From assembly GCF_003367245.1 (NCBI RefSeq), contig NZ_QRGR01000010.1, forward strand, positions 62,001-126,000: a DNA stretch of 64,000 bases, given 5' to 3'. How positions within the stretch are numbered: position 1 is the stretch's first letter; each line of letters begins with the position of its first letter. Source of the stretch: Pontibacter diazotrophicus (GTDB lineage: Bacteria; Bacteroidota; Bacteroidia; Cytophagales; Hymenobacteraceae). Of this stretch, positions 26,522 through 35,170 are shown piece after piece. The notes under the pieces were generated by a model, which was not told where the DNA came from, made no database searches, and saw only the letters and a program-made list of their open reading frames with translations. A program made the position numbers and the translations under genes.

Positions 26522-26527
26522 GCGGGT
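26503..26527. terminator. Bidirectional terminator overlapping a stop codon
   Basis: ACCCGCTCAGTT (26503-26514) is complementary to AACTGAGCGGGT (26516-26527). The TGA stop of the EEP gene lies inside the right arm. It also sits about 45 bp past the stop of the convergent csp gene, so it can serve both strands. A-tracts precede it. Confidence 0.75.
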
Positions 26528-26571
26528 CAAAATAGATGAATGGTTGCCTTTCGGCACTATATGTCTTTAAC

Positions 26572-26763
26572 TTAGATACGCTCTACGTTAATTGCATTCA
26601 ATCCTTTTTTGCCATCCTTCACTTCGAAAGATACACGGTCATTTTCGCGAATTTCATGGATCAGACCAGACTGATGCACGAAGATGTCCTGGTTAGTATC
26701 ATCGGCAACAATGAAACCGAAACCTTTAGATACGTTGAAGAATTTTACTTTACCTGTTTTCAT
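26572..26763 (-). CDS. Cold-shock protein (CspA family)
   Basis: Single-stranded nucleic acid-binding OB-fold protein that acts as an RNA chaperone. The 63-aa product has both RNA-binding motifs, KGFGFI (RNP1) and DIFVHQSGL (RNP2), with the typical start MKTGKVKFFNVSKGFGFI and end NAINVERI. Length is normal. The predicted -7 element gives a short leader of roughly 20 nt, unlike the long thermosensor leader of E. coli cspA. It diverges from the 666-aa low-complexity gene across 421 bp. Confidence 0.95.
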   Translation of the reverse strand: MKTGKVKFFNVSKGFGFIVADDTNQDIFVHQSGLIHEIRENDRVSFEVKDGKKGLNAINVERI

Positions 26764-26789
26764 TACAATAAATTTATTAATTAATGAAG

Positions 26790-26797
26790 CAAAGTTA
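26790..26797 (-). promoter_or_regulatory. -7 element upstream of csp
   Basis: The minus strand reads TAACTTTG, an exact TAnnTTTG match, 27 bp before the csp ATG. The surroundings are A+T-rich; no -33 TTG at the expected position. Confidence 0.45.
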
Positions 26798-27184
26798 AGT
26801 ATAACTTCTGATATAATAACTTCTTTTTAAAAATAAATAACAAATACACCATCAGGTACTTAGGCTTTTTGCCAGCACATTTCCGCCACGCCAGCCTTCC
26901 CCCAAGGCACTGTATTTCCCATCGCCAAGGCACCCGCTTTAGAAGGTTTTACCTGAGCTGATTCACACCTGTTTTGAACATACCGGACAGCGATCCAAAA
27001 ATAACTATGTCACGTGTGGTTCGTATAGTTAAAACGTTCAGTTACACCAAAAAGACAGTTTAACCACAATCTATTTTGGTATAACGAAAACTACAAATCA
27101 GCCACATCTGCGCCCCTGTGGCTTACCTGTTCGGGGCCTAAAACAAACTTAATTTTTAACTATATAATCTAAGGAGAACAAACT
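26798..27184. other. Long leader region of the low-complexity gene
   Basis: About 390 bp without an ORF between the csp promoter and the 666-aa gene. It ends in a strong Shine-Dalgarno (AAGGAG, 27171-27176) 8 nt before the ATG at 27185. A run around 27015-27080 is rich in TATAGTT/GGTATAACG-like sequence, but I cannot assign a promoter. Room exists for a long 5' leader or an RNA element; no tRNA or known riboswitch was recognised. Confidence 0.4.
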
Positions 27185-29185
27185 ATGAAAGACACAGAAA
27201 AAGATCAGAACTCGAACGAATCATCAAATCAGTCGGGTAGCACATCTAATACACCAAGCTCATCATCATCAGGTAGCACCACCAGCGGATTTGGAGCAAA
27301 CAAAGACTCAAGTTCAACCTCACCTTCCGGTTCTACTTCATCAGCATCTAAAGACAACAGCAGCAAGACATCTGCTTCCGGATCTAAATCATCATCCACA
27401 AAAGCGAAGTCTAGCTCATCTTCTAAAAAAGAAGGTAAAACAACTGATACCAAGAGTGGGAAATCAACAAGTTCGACACCGTCGGGCAGTACCTCTTCTT
27501 CTAAAAGTGACAGCACCTCAGACAGCTCTTCTGATAGAAGTTCAGATTCATCCCGCGGCCAGCTTTCTGAATATGGCAACTACGGTTCTATGACCGGCAG
27601 TTCTTCTGATCAAACCTCCCAAACCAGCACTGGACAGGGAAGCTACGGCAATCAGAATTACAATCAAGGCTCTGGCAGCAACCAAAGCTCCGGCAACCAA
27701 AGCGGGTATGGCTCGCAGGGTGGCTATGGTTATGGTTCGCAGAACAGCAACTATGGCGGCCAGAGCGGCTATGGTTACCAGGGAGATTACGGCTCACAAG
27801 GCAGCTCCGGCGGCCAGGGTGGCGGCTATGGTTCTTCAAGCCAGGGTAGCTCCGGAGGAATGGGTTACGGTTCACAAGGTAACTATGGTTCTTCAGGACA
27901 AGGCTCACAAGGTGGCTACGGATCAGGCCAGGGTGGCTATGGTTCTCAGTCTGCCAGCGGTTCGCTCGGTGGCTTTAACTATGGCAACCAGGGCGGTATG
28001 GAAGGCAACCGCACAAGATTCCAGGACCAGGACTATGGCACTAGCCGTGGTGGCATGCAGGGCGGCTATCAGGACAGAGAAGGCGACAGACAAGGAGGCA
28101 TGATCTCTGGTGGTACTTCTGGTGCTTTTGGCACACAGGGAAATTCCTCCCAAGGCAACTATGGCAGCTACGAAAGTGGCCAGAGTGGCAACTTCGGCAA
28201 CATGGGCGGTGGCTATACCAGCAGTAACCAAGGCGGACGAGGCGGCCAAGGGGGCTACGGCTCACAAGGCAACTACGGCGGTCAGGGTGGATATGGTTCC
28301 TCACAGGGAGGCGACCAGGACCGCAACAGAGGCTACGGCATGATGAACGACCAGGGCGGCATGGGCCGTTATAACCAGCAAGGCTCCCGTGGCCAGGGTG
28401 GCTATGGCTCACAAGGCAACTATGGTTCCTCATCACAGGAGTATGGCTCGCAGGGTGGTTATGGCTATGGCTCAGGTCAGGGTGGTTCCGGATCCAGCAT
28501 GTCGGGTGCCGGTACGTCCAGATCCTCTGACAGCGGTAACTACGGCGACAGAGACCGTTATGGCTCTATGGGCTACGGTTCGTCAAGAGGCATGAGCGAG
28601 TATGATAACGACAACAGAGGCTCTTCAAGAGGCTACGACTCTCAAAGCTCTATGCAGGGCGGCTACGGCAGCCAGGGCGGTTACGGCGGCTCCAGAGGTG
28701 GTTCATACAACGACGAGTATGGCGACAGCGACCGTTCTTCTGCAAGGTTTGGCTCACAGGGCAGCGACTATGGCCAGGGAGGCTATGGCTCTTATGGCTC
28801 CAGTTCAGGTGCAGGTGGCGGCTATTCTTCCTCTAACAGAGGTGGTGGCTATGGTTCCGGATCATCAGACCAAGGCGGCTATGGCGACAGCAACAGAGGC
28901 CGCGACATGAGCGGTGGCTATGGCTACGGTTCTGGCAGTTACCGTGAGGGCGGCTACAACCAAGGCGGCCGTGGTGGCGACCAAAGCCGATATGGCTCTA
29001 TGGACAGCGGCACTTCTTATTACAGCGACAACCGCGGTTCCAGCTCACGTGAGAACTATCGTGGCTATGGCGGCAACCAGGGCGGTGGCAGTCAGGGTGG
29101 ATACGGTTCCTCTAACCAGGGTGGTGACCAGGACCGATACCAGTCACGACGCAGCGACCGTTACAGAGACATGGACAGAGACTAA
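27185..29185 (+). CDS. Gly/Ser/Tyr/Gln-rich prion-like low-complexity protein
   Basis: A 666-aa protein made almost entirely of Gly, Ser, Gln, Tyr, Asn, Asp and Arg, with no Cys, His, Val or Trp and only one Ile. Residues 1-107 are Ser/Thr-rich with all the lysines. Tyrosine first appears at 130 and continues to the end in repeats such as GGYGSQGNYG. Arg/Asp-rich insertions (GDRDRYGS, SRGYDSQ) increase towards the C-terminus, which ends RRSDRYRDMDRD. No signal peptide, membrane span or globular domain is visible, so it is probably cytosolic and disordered. The composition resembles the FUS/EWS-type domains of eukaryotic RNA-binding proteins. A strong ribosome-binding site and a good terminator argue that it is expressed. 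I do not recognise a named family; function unknown. Confidence 0.85.
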   Translation: MKDTEKDQNSNESSNQSGSTSNTPSSSSSGSTTSGFGANKDSSSTSPSGSTSSASKDNSSKTSASGSKSSSTKAKSSSSSKKEGKTTDTKSGKSTSSTPSGSTSSSKSDSTSDSSSDRSSDSSRGQLSEYGNYGSMTGSSSDQTSQTSTGQGSYGNQNYNQGSGSNQSSGNQSGYGSQGGYGYGSQNSNYGGQSGYGYQGDYGSQGSSGGQGGGYGSSSQGSSGGMGYGSQGNYGSSGQGSQGGYGSGQGGYGSQSASGSLGGFNYGNQGGMEGNRTRFQDQDYGTSRGGMQGGYQDREGDRQGGMISGGTSGAFGTQGNSSQGNYGSYESGQSGNFGNMGGGYTSSNQGGRGGQGGYGSQGNYGGQGGYGSSQGGDQDRNRGYGMMNDQGGMGRYNQQGSRGQGGYGSQGNYGSSSQEYGSQGGYGYGSGQGGSGSSMSGAGTSRSSDSGNYGDRDRYGSMGYGSSRGMSEYDNDNRGSSRGYDSQSSMQGGYGSQGGYGGSRGGSYNDEYGDSDRSSARFGSQGSDYGQGGYGSYGSSSGAGGGYSSSNRGGGYGSGSSDQGGYGDSNRGRDMSGGYGYGSGSYREGGYNQGGRGGDQSRYGSMDSGTSYYSDNRGSSSRENYRGYGGNQGGGSQGGYGSSNQGGDQDRYQSRRSDRYRDMDRD

Positions 29186-29210
29186 GTTAGTCACACATAA
29201 TAAATAACAG

Positions 29211-29241
29211 AAAGCCACTCCTTTTGGGAGTGGCTTTTTTT
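29211..29241 (+). terminator. Terminator of the low-complexity gene
   Basis: AAAGCCACTCC (29211-29221) pairs with GGAGTGGCTTT (29227-29237), followed by more T residues; canonical Rho-independent form 25 bp past the stop. Confidence 0.9.
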
Positions 29242-29306
29242 GTACCGAATTCACTAACAGGGCGCTAACCTGTTCTTCTTCCTGAAAATAAGCATTGCCG
29301 CTGCTT

Positions 29307-30182
29307 CTATTCAAAGGATTCCTGATGGTCTTTTACAAACTGCCGAAAGGAATGAGGAGGGCGGCCGGTAAGCTGCTGCACCGTATCTGTTGTATCGCTG
29401 AAGCGGCCTTCGCTGTAAGCACTCTCCAGTTCCAGCATGGCATCTACCATCCACTCAGGCGCTTTTTTTTCCAGCATGGCACTTCTGGCAGCATCCGCCG
29501 GAACATCAACATACTGCACCTGCGTTCCGGTTACCTCCCCGATAATCTGCGCTGCTTGCTGGTTTGAGATAGCCTCTGGTCCAGTCAGTTCATACGCTTT
29601 TCCTTCATGGCCAGAGCCAAGCAGCACCTCCACACCAACAGCAGCAATATCGCGCACATCAATAAGCCCTATTTTTCCATTGCCGGTGGAGTGATAGAAC
29701 CGGCCCTCGTTCTTAATGCTTTCCGCATCGTAGTGAATATAGTTCTGCATAAAGGAAGACGGCCGCAGGAAAGTATAGGGAATGCCGCTGTCTTCAATGT
29801 ACTTTTCAATTTCTCTGTGCCAGCGACCAAGCATAAAACCCGGCGCTGTATCAGCATGGATAACTGATAGCTTCACAAGGTGCTTTACACCTTGCCTCTT
29901 CGCTTCGTCTACCAATGTTTTCGCCATTTGCACCTGGTCGTTTGTGAAAGGCGTCACCATAAAAACTTTGTCCACGTGCGTGAAGGCTGCATGTAGTGAT
30001 TCCTGATCTTTAAAATCCATCTCCACCACTTCCACATTAGGCAGCCGCTTCAGGTTTTCGCCTTTAATGATAGAGTGAACCCCTGCCCGCACCCGTATAT
30101 CCTCATCCATCATAGAAAGCTGTATGGCCACCTCTTTCCCAACGGTGCCCGTAGCGCCCGTTACCAATATCGTCTTATGCAT
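29307..30182 (-). CDS. NmrA-like NAD(P)-binding oxidoreductase
   Basis: An atypical short-chain dehydrogenase (SDR) of 291 aa. The start at 30182 (MHKTILVTGATGTVGKEVA) places the GxxGxxG nucleotide loop at the N-terminus; a 23-residue upstream extension is not needed. Other features are VEMDFKDQESLHAAF near 55, FMVTPFTNDQV, HLVKLSVIHAD, and TFLRPSSFMQNY near 140, as in NmrA/QOR2-type proteins that bind NAD(P) and act as redox sensors or quinone reductases. Substrate unknown. It is monocistronic. Confidence 0.88.
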   Translation of the reverse strand: MHKTILVTGATGTVGKEVAIQLSMMDEDIRVRAGVHSIIKGENLKRLPNVEVVEMDFKDQESLHAAFTHVDKVFMVTPFTNDQVQMAKTLVDEAKRQGVKHLVKLSVIHADTAPGFMLGRWHREIEKYIEDSGIPYTFLRPSSFMQNYIHYDAESIKNEGRFYHSTGNGKIGLIDVRDIAAVGVEVLLGSGHEGKAYELTGPEAISNQQAAQIIGEVTGTQVQYVDVPADAARSAMLEKKAPEWMVDAMLELESAYSEGRFSDTTDTVQQLTGRPPHSFRQFVKDHQESFE

Positions 30183-30335
30183 AGTTTTATCTCTTAGCGT
30201 TATTCCTCCTCTTACGGCTATTTCAGGAATGTTGATTGGTCTTCCGCGCAAAACCGTATCTCTTCCTTTTATACCTTTGTTGAAGAGCGTGATAAATAAG
30301 ACAAAAGCTCTCGCTCACTATGATTTGCGAAATGC

Positions 30336-31196
30336 TTACTCTTTACTGTTTAATGTAACAAGGTACATTTTCCCATTTTCGTTGGTGATGAGGATTTGGT
30401 TTGGCGAGAGGTATAGTATGGCTTCGGCCTGTCCTGTTCTGGCTATAGGCAGACAGCTGCGTTTGCCGCTGAAGTTAACTTGACCGTCTTCCATCTCAAA
30501 AAGATATAACCTTCCATAGCCTAACAAAGCAAATTGGTCTTGCGCCGGGGATAGAGCAGCTGCCGTAATCGGAGACTTTACGCGAAGCTCTTCCTGAGGT
30601 GCTAAAGTATGATCGCCTCCTTTAGCGGGCAGGCTGTAGCGCTTCGTAATGGTTTTGCGGAGAGCGCGACTCTTGGTGAAGAGGTAGAGGCTGTCAGCGT
30701 GATAGAAAAAGCCTTCCAGGTCGTAGTGGCGTTCGGCACGCGGCGGCGGGAAATCAGTCTGATCGGCGTAACTGAAGCGGATGGTGTCTTCTACAGTCTT
30801 TGTCTCCGGCTGTACTTTATATACCTGCAGGTTCCGGCGGGTGTTGGCATTGTTCCCAAAGTCTCCGATGTAAAGCTTTCCCTGATCATCCTCCGCCAGA
30901 TCTTCCCAATCCCTGTTGGGCACCTGCAGCGGTACCGTTTGCAGCAACTCTCCTTCTAGGTTAAACAGGTATAAAGCATTCAGCGACCCGCCATCAGAAT
31001 GCGTCCAGTAAGTAGAATCGGAAGCGAAGGCCAGGCCGGAGCTTTCGGAGATGCGGCTGTCGAGGCGACCTATCCTTTGTACCTCCACGTCATAAGCTTT
31101 CCGCAGGCGCTCAAAGTCGCTGTTGCGCCTGTCGGAGCCGCAGCCGCAGAACATGGCTTGCAGGTAAACATATACCGTGAAGAGTTTTATGAGCAT
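30336..31196 (-). CDS. Putative lipoprotein with beta-propeller-like fold
   Basis: A 286-aa protein with a short hydrophobic leader ending in a cysteine pair (LQAMFCGCGS), a plausible but imperfect lipobox. Beta-rich repeats follow, including ESSGLAFASDSTYWTHSDGG, WEDLAEDDQGKLYIGDFGNN, HYDLEGFFYHADSLYLFTKS and ITAAALSPAQDQFALLGYGR, a pattern seen in Bacteroidota propeller proteins related to SdiA-regulated/esterase-like phytase folds. No catalytic site is claimed. It lies 41 bp downstream of the large helicase gene, with no shared function evident. Confidence 0.75.
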   Translation of the reverse strand: MLIKLFTVYVYLQAMFCGCGSDRRNSDFERLRKAYDVEVQRIGRLDSRISESSGLAFASDSTYWTHSDGGSLNALYLFNLEGELLQTVPLQVPNRDWEDLAEDDQGKLYIGDFGNNANTRRNLQVYKVQPETKTVEDTIRFSYADQTDFPPPRAERHYDLEGFFYHADSLYLFTKSRALRKTITKRYSLPAKGGDHTLAPQEELRVKSPITAAALSPAQDQFALLGYGRLYLFEMEDGQVNFSGKRSCLPIARTGQAEAILYLSPNQILITNENGKMYLVTLNSKE

Positions 31197-31237
31197 GTGT
31201 TTTTTTGTTTGATATCAGGAACGAAGCCAAAGGGCTC

Positions 31238-34200
31238 CTAAGAGGGATCCAACCTGCGCAGCACTTCCTCTGGGTCTGCCCAAAACTGCCGGCTGTATAT
31301 TCTTAAAAAAGGCCAGTGGCGCTGCTGCAGAAGCTGAGGCACATCGGCGTGCGAGTGCCGCACGGAGAGGTGGCTGTAGTATAAATCATCATCCGTCAGC
31401 ACGACACCAGTGTATTGCTGCCCCTGCACCTGTGTGAGGTCTGCAAACGGCACTTCCTGCTGCAATGATGCTACCTCCTGCTGCAGGAAAGCTTTCAGCA
31501 TAGGCACCTGTGTGGCAATAGCAGTCTGCTTCGGCCTATACTCGAAATACCGCCTGCTCACCTGCTGCGCATACTGCAGGTACGCCTGCAGGAGCTTCGG
31601 CCCCGGGTGAAGCGTGTTATCCACCAGCAGCTGCTCTGCCCTGATGCTGCTCACCACCATTATCTGCTGTTTGGCTCGGGTAATAGCCACATTCAGGCGG
31701 TTCGCCCCTCCTGCCTGGTTCAGGCTACCGAACTGCATGGCCATGCGTCCGTTGGCATCGGGCGCGTATCCCACTGAAAGAATAATGACTTCTTTTTCGT
31801 CTCCCTGAATATTTTCAATGTTCTTCACCAGCACCGATGGGGGCACCGTTATCCCCTGCTCCTGCGCCTTGTCCTCCAACAGATCCTGCACCAGCATTTG
31901 CTGGGTATAGTTGAAGGTGATAACGCCTACCTCCTCCTGCCCTGCCTGCAGCAACTGCAGCACCAGTTCCACCACCCGCTCCGCCTCCGGCAGATTGGCA
32001 TTGTCCTGCCACTGCCCATATACTTTGATAAACTTGATAGCAGGATTGCGGGCGTTGGCATCCTGCAGCTCGGGAATCAGCTCTAGCTTCTCTCGATAAA
32101 AGTGGCGGTTCGAAAACTGTATCAGCTCCGGATAGCGGCTACGGTAGTGTTGTGTAAGCATGACCTGAGGCAAATACAGGCTGCACAGCTGCAGCAACGA
32201 CTCTGAAGACAGTTCCTCTACCTCATCCCCCTCTGCGGCACTCCAGCGGGCACGGTACAAGTCGGACGGCTTCAGCTGTTGCTCGTCGCCGGCTATCACC
32301 ATTTGCTTGCCGCGTTGCATGGCAGGTAATCCCGTCTCGGCAAAACATTGGGAAGCCTCATCAAAAATCACAAGGTCAAAACATTGCGCCAGCGGCAGCA
32401 CCGCCGACACGGTTTCCGGGGACGCCAGCCAACAGGGCACCAGGTTTAGCATCTCTTCGGAGAAGAGCGAGAACAGTTTGCGGAGCGGGTACAGGCTGCG
32501 CTTCTTGCTCACCTGCGCCTGTAGCCTGCGGTAGGTTACGGCATTGCCCAGGCGGTTGTGCTCCATACGGCTATAGGTCTGCTCCCGCAGCTGCGACAGC
32601 ACGATCTCCTGGCTCAGCTCCATTTTCTCCTGCAACAGACCCTGCAGCTCCTTTTCCATCCGATCCAGTTCACCACTCGATGGCATGCGCAGCTCCGGGT
32701 GCTCCGCTTCCAGTTCATGCAACCAGGCCAGGTACAGGCTGTTCAGAAACAGGGCCTCCGCTTCCTCAGCAGATTTTTTGCCTTTATTCAGCAGAATTTG
32801 AGCCACCTCCCGCTCTGGATTGCTGAGCGCGGCATATACTGTATCGTGTGCCACCAGCGGCTCGAAGTGCTGGTGCAACGCCTGCAGTAACTTCGCGCCA
32901 TAGGTATCCTTTTCAATTAGCTTTTTAACCTGCCCCTCCGGCAACCACTGCAGCCATGTTTTATACCTGGCACTGAAAGCCTGTATACATTGGCTCAGCG
33001 CCTCCAGGTGCGCTACCAGTTCTACTTTAGACAGCAGTTTCTCATCCAGTACTTTATCGTGGTACAGCTGCCGAAGCTGCTTATAAGCTGAAAGGGCCTG
33101 CTCTGCCTCCGCCAGCTTTTGCAGTATCTGATCCTTTGAGTCGGTAATCTGCAGTTTATAGTTGATGTTTTTGTTTAGCTGCTGCAGCTGTTCCCCGGCC
33201 TCCTGGCGCAAGTCCAGACGCTGCTGCAGTTGTGCCACATGTATCTCGTTCAGCTCCTGCTGATACAGTGCCAGTGCCTCCTGTAGCAGTTTCTTTTCCT
33301 GAGAGAAAAACCAACCTATACTCTTTAGCCATTGTCCGCGCTGTTCGTTATAGCTGACAATGGCTTTCTTTAAAGCAGGTAATTGCAGGGCCGGAATGGT
33401 GGCGTCGGGGGCAGGCGTAGCCTGGTATATCTCCTTCAGCTTTCTTACCTGCTGCTTTAAATCGTCTGCCTTTATCCGCCCTTTCAGAAGTTCCTGCACC
33501 GTTGGCAACACTTCCGGCTGCTGCAACAGCTTTTGTAAAGCGGCTATAGTCGGCAGCGCTGCTTCGAATTTTGCTAGATCTCCTTGTTTGAAAGTATAGC
33601 CACTCAGGCTGCTTAGCTGCTGCTGCAGTTGGGAATACTGCGCAGGAAGGTCTTTAATGCTTTGCTCCAGTTCCTGCCGCTGTGGCCAGCCATAGTCCTT
33701 CATGCTGTGCCGCTCCCTCCAGACAAAATCATCCTTCTCGAAAGGAATATCTTCCTGCAGGTACTGCCGCAAGCGAGGCAGAAAATCTGCTACAGCAGCA
33801 GCGGTAAAATGCCTGTAAACAGGAAGTGGAATGTATGGCTGCTGCAGGCTGCTGCGCAGGTACAGCTCTTTTGGAGACCAGCCACAGCGGCCTGTATCAA
33901 AAAGAGCCTGCTTAAATGCTTCCAGCTTTTCGGTGCAGCGGTTAATGCTACGGCTCACTTCCAGAAACCGGCGGTCGGTATAGATGCTGTTGAGGGCGAG
34001 GTTCTGCTTTTTATATTCTTCCAGTGCCTCAATCTGTTCAAGCAGCTGCTTGTAAATACTGCTCCGGTCTGCGTTAATATCATGCACGAGGGCAGCAAAT
34101 TTATCGAGGCCTTTCTGTGCCAGACGCTGGTGCACCACGTCCAGGGCGGCCCGTTTCTGGCTTACCACCAGTACCTTTTTGCCTCTTGCTGTAAAGTCCG

Positions 34201-35170
34201 ACACGAGGTTACAGATTAACTGTGACTTCCCGGTGCCGGGCGGGCCCTGCACCACCAGCGACCTCCCCTGCTTTACTGCCTGTAGTGCCGCTTCCTGCGA
34301 GGCATCCATATCGAACACTGTAAAGGTTTGCTGTGCCTGTACAGGTGCGTTAGCGGCTTCAGTTGAGGGGGCAAACAGCTCCACCATATCCTGTAGCCCT
34401 TCCTGCTCCAGCAGCGCATCATAGTCTGAGAGCAGGTAAGAGGCCGCCTGCGGGTAGATTCCAATTACTGCCTCCTGCTCCAGGTGCAGTTGCCCCGGCT
34501 TCAGTTCTTCCTCAAATTCTGCCTTTTTATAATCACGGAAAGGCTTCAGCTTATCAGTAAAAAACTCACGCCCCACCGTAATGGCCAACTGATGCAATTT
34601 CAGCAATTCATAGATTTGCGTGCGGAACTCCAGTGGGTGGTGCGGCAGCGTGCCCAGGTCCAATTCAGTGAGCGGCTCAACCAGCGGCACGCCCATGTAG
34701 TGTGCGTAAGCCAGCAGAAAGCTTTGGTTAAACTGCGGCGGTTGTGTGGTATCCGGCACCATTTCCCACTCCTGCGCCCCGTTTACCTGCAGTTGCACAG
34801 GAAAAAACAGCAGAGGGCAGCGCACCGTTGTGCCGTCTGAAAATTTGCCGTGCACGAAGGGCCAACCAACATATAACTCCCGACTGCCGCGCTCCTCAAA
34901 AATCATGTCGCCCTTGCGCCGGATGTAGCGCAACCGCCGGCTAACCGGCGCCACCGGCGCATAGCGGCTATCGGCATAGGGGCTAAGCGGGACTCTTTTC
35001 TTACTAGACAGCAGGTTCTCCAGCACAGCAAAGGCAGGTTTGCTGTTCAGGAAATCCAGTTCCTCCACATCCAGGTGCATCTCCCGCGACAGGCGCAGCA
35101 ACAGCAAGGCTCTATTGCTGGAGCCCAGGTTGAGTAGCCTGCGTCGGTAGTTTTTAAGGATGTTTTTCAT
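31238..35170 (-). CDS. SF1 (Upf1-like) helicase with restriction-nuclease-like C-terminus
   Basis: A 1310-aa protein. Residues 1-290 resemble the N-terminal module of DUF4011-type helicases. Helicase motifs run in order: Walker A VVQGPPGTGKS near 306-316, DEAS near 937-940, GDEQQLKP 961-968, QHYRSRYPE near 1007-1015, NIQGDEKEVIILS near 1120-1132 and NRLNVAITRAK 1157-1167. Between motifs Ia and II is a ~550-residue Gln/Leu-rich coiled-coil insertion. The last ~60 residues (YSHLSVRHSHADVPQLLQQ, then FLRIYSRQFWADPEEVLRRL) look like the MTES_1575/Vsr-like nuclease tail. The family is often linked to anti-phage or DNA-repair roles, but the neighbours here do not form a defence island. Confidence 0.82.
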   Translation of the reverse strand: MKNILKNYRRRLLNLGSSNRALLLLRLSREMHLDVEELDFLNSKPAFAVLENLLSSKKRVPLSPYADSRYAPVAPVSRRLRYIRRKGDMIFEERGSRELYVGWPFVHGKFSDGTTVRCPLLFFPVQLQVNGAQEWEMVPDTTQPPQFNQSFLLAYAHYMGVPLVEPLTELDLGTLPHHPLEFRTQIYELLKLHQLAITVGREFFTDKLKPFRDYKKAEFEEELKPGQLHLEQEAVIGIYPQAASYLLSDYDALLEQEGLQDMVELFAPSTEAANAPVQAQQTFTVFDMDASQEAALQAVKQGRSLVVQGPPGTGKSQLICNLVSDFTARGKKVLVVSQKRAALDVVHQRLAQKGLDKFAALVHDINADRSSIYKQLLEQIEALEEYKKQNLALNSIYTDRRFLEVSRSINRCTEKLEAFKQALFDTGRCGWSPKELYLRSSLQQPYIPLPVYRHFTAAAVADFLPRLRQYLQEDIPFEKDDFVWRERHSMKDYGWPQRQELEQSIKDLPAQYSQLQQQLSSLSGYTFKQGDLAKFEAALPTIAALQKLLQQPEVLPTVQELLKGRIKADDLKQQVRKLKEIYQATPAPDATIPALQLPALKKAIVSYNEQRGQWLKSIGWFFSQEKKLLQEALALYQQELNEIHVAQLQQRLDLRQEAGEQLQQLNKNINYKLQITDSKDQILQKLAEAEQALSAYKQLRQLYHDKVLDEKLLSKVELVAHLEALSQCIQAFSARYKTWLQWLPEGQVKKLIEKDTYGAKLLQALHQHFEPLVAHDTVYAALSNPEREVAQILLNKGKKSAEEAEALFLNSLYLAWLHELEAEHPELRMPSSGELDRMEKELQGLLQEKMELSQEIVLSQLREQTYSRMEHNRLGNAVTYRRLQAQVSKKRSLYPLRKLFSLFSEEMLNLVPCWLASPETVSAVLPLAQCFDLVIFDEASQCFAETGLPAMQRGKQMVIAGDEQQLKPSDLYRARWSAAEGDEVEELSSESLLQLCSLYLPQVMLTQHYRSRYPELIQFSNRHFYREKLELIPELQDANARNPAIKFIKVYGQWQDNANLPEAERVVELVLQLLQAGQEEVGVITFNYTQQMLVQDLLEDKAQEQGITVPPSVLVKNIENIQGDEKEVIILSVGYAPDANGRMAMQFGSLNQAGGANRLNVAITRAKQQIMVVSSIRAEQLLVDNTLHPGPKLLQAYLQYAQQVSRRYFEYRPKQTAIATQVPMLKAFLQQEVASLQQEVPFADLTQVQGQQYTGVVLTDDDLYYSHLSVRHSHADVPQLLQQRHWPFLRIYSRQFWADPEEVLRRLDPS

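Noticed and set aside
27229..28436. Several long open frames on the other strand and other frames within the Gly/Ser/Tyr gene
   Set aside because: They arise from the repetitive base composition; none has a ribosome-binding site or family resemblance, and the main frame has both a start signal and a terminator.
29783..30006. Plus-strand frames opposite the NmrA-like gene
   Set aside because: Shadow frames of a well-supported gene with a Rossmann motif.
31238..35170. Anti-phage defence island around the helicase
   Set aside because: Neighbours are ordinary metabolic and envelope genes; no methylase, toxin, integrase or other defence gene is adjacent.
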